64,000 nucleotides of DNA from contig NZ_RHOI01000011.1 in assembly GCF_003946165.1 (NCBI RefSeq), positions 1 to 64,000 of the forward strand, written 5' to 3'. This DNA is from Lacticaseibacillus baoqingensis. Lineage in GTDB: Bacteria; Bacillota; Bacilli; Lactobacillales; Lactobacillaceae. Shown here piece after piece: positions 10,813 through 19,629 of this stretch. The position numbers and the translations under genes are program-made. Position 1 is the first letter of the stretch. The number at the start of each line of letters is the position of its first letter. The notes below the pieces were generated by a model. The model was not told the DNA's origin. It worked only from the letters and a program-made list of their open reading frames with translations, and made no database searches.

Positions 10813-12273
10813 ATGAATTATAAAGATGATGGGTTAGCCTTGCATACAGATTTTTATGAATTGAATATGATGTATACGTATTGGAAGCAAGGAATCGCGG
10901 AACGCAATGCGATCTTTGAAGTGTACTTCCGAGACTTGCCATTCGGTAGCGGGTTTGCGGTGTTTGCGGGTCTGGAACATATCGTGAATTACCTCAAGGA
11001 CTTGCACTTTAGCGATTCTGATATCGACTATCTTAAAGAAGTCACTGAATATCCGCAGGCGTTTCTTGATTATTTACATGACTTGAAATTCACTGGTACG
11101 ATCCGTTCTGCTGTCGAAGGCGATTTGGTCTTCAATAATGAACCAATCGTGCAATTTGAAGGGCCGCTGGCGCAAGGACAGTTGATCGAGACGGCGGTTT
11201 TGAATATGGTTAATTATCAGACCTTAGTTGCGACTAAAGCCGCACGGATCCGCGCTGTGGTCGGCAATGACCCGTTGATGGAATTCGGTACCCGGCGTGC
11301 CCAAGAAACCAGTGCAGCTATGTGGGGAACACGGGCGGCGTTTATTGGCGGCTTCAATGCCACATCTAATGTTCGAGCAGGCAAGGTGTTTGGTATTCCT
11401 ATTTCAGGGACCCATGCCCATGCCTTAGTGCAAGCCTATCGCGATGATTACAATGCATTTAAGGCCTATGCCGAGGTCAACCACGATGTGACATTTTTGG
11501 TGGATACTTATGACACCTTGCGTTCCGGGGTCCCGGCCGCGATTCGCGTGGCTAAGGAAATGGGCGATAAGATCGATTTCCAAGGGGTGCGGATCGACTC
11601 TGGGGATATGGCATACATCTCTAAGCGCGTGCGCCAACAACTCGATGCTGCCGGTTTTACTGATACGAAGATCGTCGCGTCCAATGATCTAGATGAAAAT
11701 ACGATCCAAAACCTCAAGATGCAAGGGGCCAAGATCGATACTTGGGGCGTCGGCACTAAGGTGATCACTGCGTATGACCACCCGGCATTAGGGGCGGTGT
11801 ACAAGCTGGTTTCGATCGAAGACGAACACGGCGAAATGACGGATACCATTAAGTTGTCGTCAAACGCCGAAAAAGTGTCGACTCCGGGTAAAAAGCAAGT
11901 TTGGCGTATCACACGCCATGGCAATGGTAAGTCTGAAGGCGATTATGTGGCTTTGGCGTATGAAGATATCGCCAACCAAGAATCGTTATACATGTTCCAT
12001 CCCAACTTCACCTATATCAACAAGACAGTGCGTGATTTTGATGCGCGGCCGTTGTTGCGGACTATTTTTGACCAAGGAAAATTGGTTTATGAACTACCGG
12101 CATTGGTGGACATTCGCGAATACGCGATGCAATGCGTCGATTCGCTGTGGGATGAATATACCCGGGTATTAAACCCGCAAGAATACCCCGTGGACTTGTC
12201 CCAAGCCGCTTGGGATAACAAGATGTCGATCATCAAGCGCATCAAGGAAAAAGTGAACTGGCATCAAGCCTAA
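10813..12273 (+). CDS. pncB: Nicotinate phosphoribosyltransferase
   Basis: 486 residues. It joins nicotinate to PRPP to give nicotinate mononucleotide, using ATP hydrolysis to drive the reaction (NAD salvage). Landmarks are the N-terminal TDFYELNMMYTYWK, the active-site region GFNATSNVRAGK and GTHAHALVQAY, and DSGDMAYISK. ATG 10813 has GAAAGG upstream and gives the usual family N-terminus; the open frame begins earlier at 10726 without support. nadE follows, making a salvage unit. Confidence 0.95.
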   Translation: MNYKDDGLALHTDFYELNMMYTYWKQGIAERNAIFEVYFRDLPFGSGFAVFAGLEHIVNYLKDLHFSDSDIDYLKEVTEYPQAFLDYLHDLKFTGTIRSAVEGDLVFNNEPIVQFEGPLAQGQLIETAVLNMVNYQTLVATKAARIRAVVGNDPLMEFGTRRAQETSAAMWGTRAAFIGGFNATSNVRAGKVFGIPISGTHAHALVQAYRDDYNAFKAYAEVNHDVTFLVDTYDTLRSGVPAAIRVAKEMGDKIDFQGVRIDSGDMAYISKRVRQQLDAAGFTDTKIVASNDLDENTIQNLKMQGAKIDTWGVGTKVITAYDHPALGAVYKLVSIEDEHGEMTDTIKLSSNAEKVSTPGKKQVWRITRHGNGKSEGDYVALAYEDIANQESLYMFHPNFTYINKTVRDFDARPLLRTIFDQGKLVYELPALVDIREYAMQCVDSLWDEYTRVLNPQEYPVDLSQAAWDNKMSIIKRIKEKVNWHQA

Positions 12274-12279
12274 CATCGA

Positions 12280-12302
12280 GGGTGTGAGCAAGGCTCACAC
12301 CC
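12280..12302 (+). terminator. Hairpin between pncB and nadE
   Basis: GGGTGTGAGC pairs with GCTCACACCC. Only a weak T tract (TTCGTT) follows, so it may attenuate or protect the transcript rather than end it. Confidence 0.4.
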
Positions 12303-12338
12303 TTCGTTGCGGCTACGACATATAGGAGGAAACTTATT

Positions 12339-13169
12339 ATGCGTCCATTACAAGCAGAAATCATTCAAGCCTTGCACGTGCAGCCGACGATCGATCCACA
12401 AAAAGAGATCCGGCGCAGTGTTGATTTTCTCAAAACGTACCTTAGCCACTACCCTGGCTTGAAGACCCTTGTGTTGGGGATCTCTGGCGGGCAAGATTCG
12501 ACGTTAGCTGGGACTTTGGCCCAAAAAGCGGTTCAAGAGCTTCGGGCAGAAACTGGCAATGCTGATTACCGCTTCATTGCCGTGCGCCTGCCATACGGAG
12601 AACAAGCTGATGAAGCTGACGCAATGGCCGCGATCACCTTTATGCAAGCAGACGAAACTGTGCGGGTCAACATCAAGCCTAGCGTCGATGCAATGGTAGC
12701 AGCCGTGCAAGCCAATGACTTGACCGTCAGCGACTTTAACAAGGGCAACATCAAAGCCCGCGCCCGCATGATCGCCCAATACGCTATTGCCGGCGCTAAC
12801 GCTGGCGTTGTGATCGGGACCGATCATGCTGCTGAAGCCGTTACCGGATTTTATACTAAATTTGGTGATGGCGGTGCTGATGTGACCCCATTGTGGCGCT
12901 TGAACAAACGCCAAGGCGCCGCGATGCTCAAGGCATTAGGAGCCCCAGCTCATTTATATGAAAAAGCTCCAACGGCTGATCTGGAAGAAAATCGGCCGGC
13001 GCTTCCTGATGAAGAAGCACTCGGCGTGTCATATCGCGACATCGATGATTATCTAGAAGGCAAGCCGGTCAGCGACGATGCTGCGGCTACGATCGAAGGT
13101 TGGTATCAACGCTCCGCGCATAAGCGCCATTTGCCGATCACCGTTTTTGATCAATTTTGGCAACGATAA
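12339..13169 (+). CDS. nadE: NH3-dependent NAD+ synthetase
   Basis: 276 residues. It amidates nicotinate adenine dinucleotide to NAD using ATP and ammonia. The PP-loop [10 protein letters not shown] and the substrate-site segments [22 protein letters not shown] and [12 protein letters not shown] are all present. It has no glutaminase domain, so it depends on free ammonia. It starts at ATG 12339 with AGGAGG seven bases upstream and lies 65 bases after pncB. Confidence 0.96.
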   Translation: MRPLQAEIIQALHVQPTIDPQKEIRRSVDFLKTYLSHYPGLKTLVLGISGGQDSTLAGTLAQKAVQELRAETGNADYRFIAVRLPYGEQADEADAMAAITFMQADETVRVNIKPSVDAMVAAVQANDLTVSDFNKGNIKARARMIAQYAIAGANAGVVIGTDHAAEAVTGFYTKFGDGGADVTPLWRLNKRQGAAMLKALGAPAHLYEKAPTADLEENRPALPDEEALGVSYRDIDDYLEGKPVSDDAAATIEGWYQRSAHKRHLPITVFDQFWQR

Positions 13170-13183
13170 GTGTATCTTTGATG

Positions 13184-13222
13184 AAAGCAACTGGTTCTCT
13201 ATCTGAGAAGCGGTTGCTTTTT
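13184..13222 (+). terminator. Terminator after nadE
   Basis: AAAGCAAC pairs with GTTGCTTT, with an inner GGTTCTC/GAGAAGC stem, then TT. It is a strong bipartite hairpin just past the nadE stop. Confidence 0.75.
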
Positions 13223-13518
13223 ACGTGGCCTAGGCCGATGAGCCACAAAATGATGTGATTTGCAAAAATATTTTTTTGTGCAAAAAATGCCGAAAAAGAG
13301 GTGAGGTGATTGGAAAATACGCCGGACCTGGTGAGCAATCAACGCCCGTAAACATAAACTATAAATAATAGTCATAAATAATGTTAATGAAACGGCGCAA
13401 CCCCATCTTTACGGTGGTTGACTCTCATGTTCATAGTCCTTAATATGAACGTAACGACAATATTCGCTAGGCAGAAGTAAGCCTGCCAGGGGCAGCGGAT
13501 CATGAGGAGGAACTTTTA
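13223..13518 (+). promoter_or_regulatory. Regulatory leader of the WxL gene
   Basis: There is no gene here. The promoter is TTGACT (13418-13423), 17 bases, TAATAT (13441-13446). The inverted repeat GTTCATA (13429-13435) / TATGAAC (13444-13450) overlaps the -10 box and could be an operator. The untranslated leader holds GGCAG/CTGCC pairing near 13472 and AGGAGG before the ATG at 13519. I see nothing else in 13223-13417. Confidence 0.5.
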
Positions 13519-14187
13519 ATGAAGAAGACTATGTTTGCCGGCGCTGTGGCGTTGGCTTTAGCTGCGACCGCAGCGATCGCACCATTGACGGTATCCGCTG
13601 CTGACGGTTCCGCTACCGGTACTACCACCGCAGAATTTTCTGTTGTGGCAGGTGGCGGTTCCACCACACCAGGCGGCGATAACGGCACCGGCACTAACGC
13701 TGATTTATGGTTAGTCAAGGCGCCAGATATGCATTTTAGCGACGGTAAGGTCGCCGACATTATCAGCGGGACTGATTTGACTTATGTTGATGGTACCGTC
13801 ACCAACAAGACGAATGATCCTGCTGAAAATGCAGATGGCGCCTTGCAAGTCACCGATAACCGCGGGACTGGTGCCGGCTGGAAGTTGAGTGCCAATATCA
13901 ACCAGCCGACCAACGGCACAACGCAATTGACCGGGGCATTGGATCTGGTATTAAAAGACGTTACCAGTCCTAATACTGCAACCAATGCACCTGTTGCCGC
14001 AAGCTTGACTACTGACGGCAATGACGTTTTGGTTTGGAATGCAGCCGTTGGCCAAGGCCAAGGGAATAACACTGCCAGTGTTGATGCGGCGACTAAGTTC
14101 CACATTGATGCTAATCCTAGCGTTACTAACGGGTTGTATGATGCCACGGTAACTTGGACACTAGCAGGTACACCAGACGCCAATTAA
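13519..14187 (+). CDS. WxL domain surface protein
   Basis: 222 residues with an N-terminal signal peptide (KKT, alanine-rich core, VSAADG cleavage). The proximal motif region contains LWLVKAP. The distal motif YDATVTWTLAGTP fits the consensus Y-x3-(L/I/V)-T-W-x-L-x3-P exactly. WxL domains bind peptidoglycan non-covalently and act with DUF916 partners. The next genes encode such a partner and a small sortase substrate, the usual cluster. Confidence 0.9.
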   Translation: MKKTMFAGAVALALAATAAIAPLTVSAADGSATGTTTAEFSVVAGGGSTTPGGDNGTGTNADLWLVKAPDMHFSDGKVADIISGTDLTYVDGTVTNKTNDPAENADGALQVTDNRGTGAGWKLSANINQPTNGTTQLTGALDLVLKDVTSPNTATNAPVAASLTTDGNDVLVWNAAVGQGQGNNTASVDAATKFHIDANPSVTNGLYDATVTWTLAGTPDAN

Positions 14188-14225
14188 TGATGTGTAATGG
14201 CGCTTTGCTGGCTCTGGCAAGGGAA

Positions 14226-14264
14226 AAAACAGCGATCGCAGGGCTCACCTGTGATCGCTGTTTT
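14226..14264 (+). terminator. Terminator after the WxL gene
   Basis: AACAGCGATCGCAGG pairs with CCTGTGATCGCTGTT, flanked by AAAA and TTTT. It probably lowers downstream expression relative to the WxL protein. Confidence 0.8.
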
Positions 14265-14283
14265 GGTCTAGAAAGGACAAGTA

Positions 14284-15312
14284 ATGAAGCAAATGAAAAC
14301 GTGGCTGGCGGCGTTGATCGCCGTGGTCGGGTTAGGGCTAGTACAAGGGCATTTGGTGCATGCGGCCAACACCGGTGCGCAATATACGGTCAGCCCGGTG
14401 ATCCCAGAAAACCACCGGACCGGCGTTTCCAGTTATTTTGATCTGGTGGTCAAACCTGGCACCACGCAGCCTTTGACGCTTGCTGTCACCAATCAAACCA
14501 GCAGTCCGCGACATTTGCGCTTGTCTTTGACCACAGCTTATACCCAAAGCAATGGGATGATCGCTTATAAGCCCAACGGCCCCAAAGATCCTTCAGCCCA
14601 ATATCGGCTAACTGATCTAGGCCAGCCGACGCAAACCGTGGACTTAGCTGGTGGGCAGACTAAGCAAGTGACGGTGAACTTAAAGATCCCAGCTCAAGGG
14701 TTCAAGGGGGTCTTATTAGGCAGCTTATATTTAGTTGACACACAAAAAACGAATGGCGATACTAGTGGTGGCGTCAAGTTCAAGAATCAATTTGCCACGG
14801 TAGTTGGGGTGCAGCTGCAAACCAGCGATACAGCCATGGATCAAGTCAAAAAGGAGCTGCAGTTGACGGGTGTCAGTGCCGGTATCCAAAACGGCAAACC
14901 CGGCGTGATCGCCACGGTGCAAAACCCCACGCCGACTTTTTGGGGCAAGATGCGCCTGCAAGCTAAAGTTACCAAGCGCAATAGCTCGGCAGTGGTGATG
15001 AAGCGGACAGTCAATGGGTTTACTGTGGCGCCAAATTCGCATTTTGATTATGGTATCTTGCAAAATAAAGCGTTAGATCCTGGTGATTACAGCTTGGATC
15101 TATTGATTACTGGACCGCATGGACGCTGGCATTTCAAGCGCAACTTCTCGATTTTAGCCGCTGAAGCCGACAAGATCAACCGCACGGTGCACATGAAGCG
15201 GGCGTTTAGTTTACCATGGTGGGCATGGTTATTGATCGGGATCGCCAGTGTGGGCTTATTGTGGTTGATCGTGACCTTGATCCGCCGGCACCAGCAACAC
15301 AAAACCGCGTAA
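14284..15312 (+). CDS. WxL-interacting protein (DUF916-DUF3324)
   Basis: 342 residues: signal peptide, then DUF916 (YTVSPVIPENHRTGVSSYFD), then a DUF3324 half, and a C-terminal membrane anchor (PWWAWLLIGIASVGLLWLIV) with a basic tail. This family binds WxL proteins at the wall and forms part of cell-surface complexes in Lactobacillales. It starts at ATG 14284 behind GAAAGGAC. A separate ribosome site and a preceding terminator set it apart from the WxL gene. Confidence 0.88.
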   Translation: MKQMKTWLAALIAVVGLGLVQGHLVHAANTGAQYTVSPVIPENHRTGVSSYFDLVVKPGTTQPLTLAVTNQTSSPRHLRLSLTTAYTQSNGMIAYKPNGPKDPSAQYRLTDLGQPTQTVDLAGGQTKQVTVNLKIPAQGFKGVLLGSLYLVDTQKTNGDTSGGVKFKNQFATVVGVQLQTSDTAMDQVKKELQLTGVSAGIQNGKPGVIATVQNPTPTFWGKMRLQAKVTKRNSSAVVMKRTVNGFTVAPNSHFDYGILQNKALDPGDYSLDLLITGPHGRWHFKRNFSILAAEADKINRTVHMKRAFSLPWWAWLLIGIASVGLLWLIVTLIRRHQQHKTA

Positions 15313-15332
15313 TTTTTTCAGGGGGTAAGCCG

Positions 15333-15656
15333 ATGCACTATGAAAAAATATTACTAGGATTCGGGCTTTTAGGGGCATTGTGGTTTGGTGCGCAGCCAAC
15401 ACCAGTCGCCGCCAGTGAAGCTGGCGGTACCACGATCGCCGAGTTCAATGTTTCTGGCAGCCACACAGCAACCACCTCGCACCCGGCGCTGCCAAACAAG
15501 TATCAGCCCATTGATCAGCTGCCAGGCACCGCGATCGTGAGCCATCAGCCGGCCTTGCCGCTGACTAGCGAGCACACCACCTGGTGGTGGCCATTGGCTG
15601 GGTTAAGCTTGGTCATTGGGTCTGCATGGCTAATGCCAAAAGCGCAGCGGCACTGA
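15333..15656 (+). CDS. Small LPxTG-type protein of the WxL cluster
   Basis: 107 residues with a signal peptide, a short spacer and a C-terminal sorting signal LPLTSE, then a tryptophan-rich membrane span and a basic tail (KAQRH). Small sortase substrates like this accompany WxL/DUF916 genes. The signal is a variant: LPLTS instead of LPxTG, so sortase recognition is not certain. ATG 15333 follows GGGGG; the frame is open upstream but lacks a start with a ribosome site. Confidence 0.75.
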   Translation: MHYEKILLGFGLLGALWFGAQPTPVAASEAGGTTIAEFNVSGSHTATTSHPALPNKYQPIDQLPGTAIVSHQPALPLTSEHTTWWWPLAGLSLVIGSAWLMPKAQRH

Positions 15657-15686
15657 AACCTTGTCTTTTAGACTGTTGATGCGATC

Positions 15687-15717
15687 AAAAAAGCGCCTCT
15701 TAAAGGGGCGCTTTTTT
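15687..15717 (+). terminator. Terminator of the WxL cluster
   Basis: AAAAAAGCGCC pairs with GGGGCGCTTTTTT around a short loop. Confidence 0.85.
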
Positions 15718-15725
15718 GGTGCGTG

Positions 15726-15754
15726 TTGACACGCTTCGGCGGATAGGTTAGACT
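15726..15754 (+). promoter_or_regulatory. Promoter of the zinc-binding protein unit
   Basis: TTGACA (15726-15731), 17 bases, TAGACT (15749-15754). Confidence 0.65.
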
Positions 15755-15767
15755 ATTGATCGTTGCT

Positions 15768-15786
15768 ATTCGTAACGATTACGATT
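15768..15786. promoter_or_regulatory. Putative Zur operator
   Basis: ATTCGTAACGATTACGATT contains the inverted repeat CGTAA-CGA-TTACG, close to the Firmicute Zur box (ATCGTAAT-N-ATTACGAT). It lies just downstream of the -10 box, where a bound repressor would block elongation. Zinc-Zur control of the next genes is inferred. Confidence 0.55.
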
Positions 15787-15799
15787 AAGGAGGACGCTC

Positions 15800-15931
15800 A
15801 TGATCAAATCAGACCTGGCCACAGCTTATCGCCAGTTGCGCAGCCCCAACATTAAGACCCGTAAACATGCGTTGCGCGTGCTGCACGATGCCAAGCGCCG
15901 ACAGCAGCCAATGCAACTAGCCAAGCGTTAG
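15800..15931 (+). CDS. 43-residue basic protein, unknown
   Basis: An ATG at 15800 behind AAGGAGGA opens a 43-codon frame rich in Arg and Lys (KTRKHALRVLHDAKRRQQ). It has no cysteine, signal peptide or membrane span. It is the first gene after the putative Zur box and precedes the zinc-binding protein by 46 bases, so they are probably co-transcribed. I do not recognise the family. Confidence 0.55.
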   Translation: MIKSDLATAYRQLRSPNIKTRKHALRVLHDAKRRQQPMQLAKR

Positions 15932-15977
15932 ACAATCAGCGCACGGCAAGCGGTGCGCAAACATATAGGAGGAACCG

Positions 15978-16871
15978 ATGCATTTTCGACACATATTGAT
16001 CAGTGGTATCAGCGCCTTGGCATTGGCGCTGGTGTTTAGTGGAAACCAGCAGGTGGCTGCCGCAGATAAACCAGAATTGCAAGTGGTTGCGAGCGTTGAT
16101 TTTTATGGAGAAGCGGCCCAAGCGGTATTAGGCCAGTATGGTCACGTTCAGACGATCATCGATCAGCCGAACATTGATCCGCATGATTATACGCCGACCA
16201 CCAAAGTCGGCAAGCAAGTGGCCCATGCAGACGTCGTGATCTATAACGGCGCGGGGTATGATACTTGGATGACGAAATTACTGAAGAATAAGTCGAAGCA
16301 AACGCAAAAAGTTGCAGTCGCCAAGCTGGTCGGGGTCAAGGCTGGCCAAAATGAGCATGTCTGGTACAAACCGCAGACGATGCCTAAGCTGGCCAACACC
16401 TTGGCGAAACGCTTTGGCCAACTTGACGCGGCTCATCAAAGCCAATATCGCCAAAATGCCAAAGCGTATATTGCCTCGCTAAAGCCATTGCTGAAGGTGA
16501 TCAAACAAGTCAAAGCACAAGCCGATCATCAGTCAGTGGCCGTATCTGAGCCAGTTTTTGACCATGCGCTGCGGCATTTGGGCTATCGGGTCAGCAATGC
16601 CCATTTTGCCCGGGCCATCGAAGCCGGAAGCGATCCCAGCCCGGCAGACGTGCGGCAGCTTGACGCGGCGATCAAGCACCGCAAGTTGGTGTTTTTCGTC
16701 CAAAATACGCAAGTCCACAGTCCGATCGTCACTGAGATCGTGAAGCGTTGCCGCCAAGCCAAGGTGCCAGTGTTAGCAGTTACTGAAACGATGCCAAAGG
16801 GGCAAGATTATCGGCAGTGGATGATGACGCAATACCAGGCACTAGCCAAGATCCAAGCCGCCAAGCGATAA
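15978..16871 (+). CDS. Zinc/manganese ABC-type substrate-binding protein (ZnuA-like)
   Basis: 297 residues with a signal peptide. Metal-ligand regions typical of cluster A-I binding proteins are present: NIDPHDYTPTTKVG (His) and QNEHVWYKPQTM (His). Unlike most Gram-positive members, there is no lipobox cysteine: the signal region reads LVFSGNQQVAAAD, fitting signal peptidase I cleavage at AxA. It may be secreted or the Cys may be lost. No ATPase or permease gene is adjacent, so it must use a transporter encoded elsewhere. Confidence 0.87.
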   Translation: MHFRHILISGISALALALVFSGNQQVAAADKPELQVVASVDFYGEAAQAVLGQYGHVQTIIDQPNIDPHDYTPTTKVGKQVAHADVVIYNGAGYDTWMTKLLKNKSKQTQKVAVAKLVGVKAGQNEHVWYKPQTMPKLANTLAKRFGQLDAAHQSQYRQNAKAYIASLKPLLKVIKQVKAQADHQSVAVSEPVFDHALRHLGYRVSNAHFARAIEAGSDPSPADVRQLDAAIKHRKLVFFVQNTQVHSPIVTEIVKRCRQAKVPVLAVTETMPKGQDYRQWMMTQYQALAKIQAAKR

Positions 16872-16872
16872 G

Positions 16873-16920
16873 AATAAGCGCAAGATCAGCCGCGTGCATC
16901 CGGGTGATCCTGCGCTTATT
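16873..16920. terminator. Bidirectional terminator
   Basis: AATAAGCGCA (16873-16882) pairs with TGCGCTTATT (16911-16920), serving both converging genes. Confidence 0.75.
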
Positions 16921-16924
16921 TTTG

Positions 16925-18538
16925 TTATGCGGTGACGATTTTGACTGGCCAGCCATTGCCGGCAAGGATTCGCGTGGCGTTGTACGGTCCCAAGCCTTTG
17001 CGTTCAATGATGTAAATCGGCTGTCCTTGAGGCAATTCCGATAGGCGCTGGCGTAATTGGCTCAGCGGGATGTTGCCATCAGCGGGGATATTGCCCACTG
17101 CTGGCCGCCCGGGTTCGCGAATATCCAAGAAATACCCGTGCTCGCGCTGGTCGGCGCTCAAGTCGTGATAGGAGACGGTATTGGCCAGTTGGGTCATGCG
17201 ATTGATCGCTACATACCCGGCAACATTGAGAATGTCGCGTGAAGAGGAATAAGGCGGCGAATAAGGAAATTCCAAGTCAGGCAAGTCGTTGACGGTCATG
17301 CCGGCGACAACGGCGACGGCAAATTCACCAGAGCGTTTATCGACGCCTTCATAGCCGATGAATTGGCCGCCAAGCAGTTTCCCAGACCCTTTTTCAAAAA
17401 TGATCTTCAGATTCAACCGCCGCGCGTTCGGGTAGAAGAAGGCATGATCAAATGGGGTGATCATCACGGTATCATAGTTGGTGATCCCAGCTTGTTTCAA
17501 GGTGGTTTCGGTATAGCCAACATTGCTGGTGGTGAGCTCAAAAACCTGCGCCACTGCCACACCGATGAAACCCGGGTAGGTCAGGTCTTCGCCGTTGATG
17601 ATATCTGCCAATAAATGCCCTTGGCGATTGGCAGCAGAAGATAAGACGCTGGGAATACGGCGGTGGGTGATGCGACTGGTGGTTTCGATAATATCGCCGA
17701 TGGCGTAGACATTGGGCAGTTCAGTTTGTAGGTGGTCATCGACGGGAATGTGGCCGTCATTTGCCAAGGTGATGCCGGCATTTTGCGCCAAGGTGTTGTT
17801 TGGCGCGACACCGGTGACGACGATCAACAGATCCGTACTCAGTGTGGTGTCATCGCTGAGACGCAATGTATGCCCGCCATCGGCCACAGCATCAACGGTC
17901 GTCTTCAACCGCAAGTCGACGCCGTGTTTGGTGAGCTCTGCTTCCAAAAAGGCGGCCATTTCTGGATCATATGGCGCCATGACATGCGCCGCTTGATCGA
18001 TCAAAGTTACTGTCCAGCCGCGGTGGCGGAAGTTTTCTGCTAATTCCACCCCAGCCGCGCCGGCACCGAGTAAGGCAACCGATCGCGGGTCGTGGGCATC
18101 CATATACGCCTTGATCCGGTCGGCGTCGCCCATGCTGCGAATGGTGAAGGCCGCTTCGGCCTCAGCCAATCCTGGGATCGGTGGTAATACGGGACTGGCA
18201 CCGGTGGCCAAAATCAGTTTGTCGTAACTTTCAGTGTAATTGCGATCATTGCTCAAGTCATGGACATGGACGGTTTGCGTTGCGGCATCGATCGCTGTGA
18301 CTTCAGAGCGAATGCGCACATCGAGGTTATTTTTTTGTTTTAAGATTTCAGGGGTGCGCTCGATGAGAGAATCGCGGTCAGTAATCACGCCGCCTAAGTA
18401 ATAGGGCAAAGCGCAGCTGGCGTAGGAAATGTGTTCACCGCGTTCGAACATGATGATCTCTGCTTGTTCATTCAGCCGGCGTAACCGCGTGGCAAAAGAT
18501 GGCCCAGCCGCGACGCCGCCAATCACAACAACTTTCAT
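16925..18538 (-). CDS. CoA-disulfide reductase/NADH oxidase-like flavoprotein with rhodanese-like tail
   Basis: 537 residues. FAD site VVVIGGVAAGPSFATRLRR, redox cysteine in SYASCALPYY (CoADR-type single Cys), NAD site ALLGAGAAGVELAENF, FAD site VYAIGDIIE, then a dimerisation domain. The last ~80 residues are a rhodanese-like domain. Its active loop reads YIIERKGLGPYNA where active domains have a Cys (VYCQ-G-R), so the domain is probably not catalytic. Likely role: reducing CoA disulfide, persulfides or oxygen in redox balance. It has a good AGGAGG ribosome site. Confidence 0.88.
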   Translation of the reverse strand: MKVVVIGGVAAGPSFATRLRRLNEQAEIIMFERGEHISYASCALPYYLGGVITDRDSLIERTPEILKQKNNLDVRIRSEVTAIDAATQTVHVHDLSNDRNYTESYDKLILATGASPVLPPIPGLAEAEAAFTIRSMGDADRIKAYMDAHDPRSVALLGAGAAGVELAENFRHRGWTVTLIDQAAHVMAPYDPEMAAFLEAELTKHGVDLRLKTTVDAVADGGHTLRLSDDTTLSTDLLIVVTGVAPNNTLAQNAGITLANDGHIPVDDHLQTELPNVYAIGDIIETTSRITHRRIPSVLSSAANRQGHLLADIINGEDLTYPGFIGVAVAQVFELTTSNVGYTETTLKQAGITNYDTVMITPFDHAFFYPNARRLNLKIIFEKGSGKLLGGQFIGYEGVDKRSGEFAVAVVAGMTVNDLPDLEFPYSPPYSSSRDILNVAGYVAINRMTQLANTVSYHDLSADQREHGYFLDIREPGRPAVGNIPADGNIPLSQLRQRLSELPQGQPIYIIERKGLGPYNATRILAGNGWPVKIVTA

Positions 18539-18558
18539 AAAGGAACCTCCTCATGTGT

Positions 18559-18572
18559 GGTAAGCGCTTTAT
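18559..18572. promoter_or_regulatory. Candidate CcpA cre site upstream of the flavoprotein gene
   Basis: GGTAAGCGCTTTAT contains the cre core AAGCGCTT and lies ~20 bases before the start codon. Carbon-catabolite control is inferred from the motif only. Confidence 0.4.
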
Positions 18573-18724
18573 CTTAGCCCCATTGTAACGGTTAACGATC
18601 ACAGCCGCAAATGGTGGGCTTACCGTGAGGCTTTCAAGCAATCAAAGCAACGCTCCCAGAATTTCAATGGGAGGAGGGAGGGCAGTCAGCAGGGAGCGCC
18701 CAAAATGCCGCTTGACGACTAACA

Positions 18725-18771
18725 AATACCCCCAAAAGGTCCGTCTCGATCACGGCCTTTTTGGGGGTATT
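18725..18771. terminator. Terminator of the nitroreductase gene
   Basis: AATACCCCC pairs with GGGGGTATT, with CAAAAGG/CCTTTTT pairing inside. It abuts the nitroreductase stop and is symmetric. Confidence 0.8.
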
Positions 18772-18773
18772 GG

Positions 18774-19502
18774 TTATGCTTGAGGCAAGTTGAAGCCTTG
18801 AGCTTTCAAGATCGCACCGATTTCATCGCGGTGATGTTGGTCAGCAGTGAGGTGTTGCTGCACTAAGCTGGTGAACGACTCTTGACGTGCGCCGCTTGCG
18901 CGATTGGCATAATAGTCGCTGACGGCTTGGTCGTAGTGGGCCATAGCCTCGGCGTCAAAGGCGGGATAAGTATTTTCGCTAACCACCAAAGCCTGTGGCA
19001 GACGCGGTTTGCGTTGGGGATCTTCAGCCGGTACGCCCACGATCAAGCCTAACAGCGGGAACGTGTAGCGCGGCAGGTGCAATAAATCGATCATTTGCTG
19101 CGGATCGTTTAAAATGCTGCCAAGCATCACCCCGCCAAGGCCAGAGCGCTCAGCACAAGCCAGCACATTTTGGGCAGCTAAAGTCGCGTCGAAGGCCCCG
19201 GCTAAAAAAGCATTCCAATTGGTGTAATTGTGGCAATCACTGGCCGGATCAGTTAAGTGGATATCGCGACTGGTATCGATGACAAAAATGAACAACTCGC
19301 CATTAGGCTGCGCTAATACTGCGCTCCCGGAGATCTTAGCGATTTTGGCGCGCAAAGTCGGTGCCGTGATCCGGATCATGGTAAACGACTGTAGAAATTC
19401 ACTAGAAGACGTAGCTTGGGCAACTGCTTCTAGTGCTTGGTAGTCAACGGCGATCGGTTTGAAGCGGCGAATACTGCGGTGGTGCAAGGCGACGGATTCC
19501 AT
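18774..19502 (-). CDS. Nitroreductase-family NAD(P)H flavin oxidoreductase
   Basis: 242 residues of the NfsA/Frp type. The N-terminal HHRSIRRFKPIAVDY and ATSSSEFLQSFTMIRI supply FMN-binding residues; GGVMLGSILNDPQQM and PLLGLIVGVP are the second FMN region. The C-terminal basic stretch QRKPRLP is typical of the group. It reduces flavins, quinones or nitro compounds. It stands alone between a terminator and a 127-base spacer. Confidence 0.9.
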   Translation of the reverse strand: MESVALHHRSIRRFKPIAVDYQALEAVAQATSSSEFLQSFTMIRITAPTLRAKIAKISGSAVLAQPNGELFIFVIDTSRDIHLTDPASDCHNYTNWNAFLAGAFDATLAAQNVLACAERSGLGGVMLGSILNDPQQMIDLLHLPRYTFPLLGLIVGVPAEDPQRKPRLPQALVVSENTYPAFDAEAMAHYDQAVSDYYANRASGARQESFTSLVQQHLTADQHHRDEIGAILKAQGFNLPQA

Positions 19503-19629
19503 AGGTGTTCACACTCCAATTGTAAATTGAGTTTAGTCTAGCACCAGGATTTTGCGGAAACAACCCGAGTCAGGCAACGTTTTGCCCAGTGTTTGAGCAC
19601 CACGGGCGGTCCCAAGCAGATGACAAGTA

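Noticed and set aside
10813-12273. Several long minus-strand frames across pncB, the P-ATPase and other genes
   Set aside because: Shadows of high-confidence genes without ribosome sites or recognisable domains.
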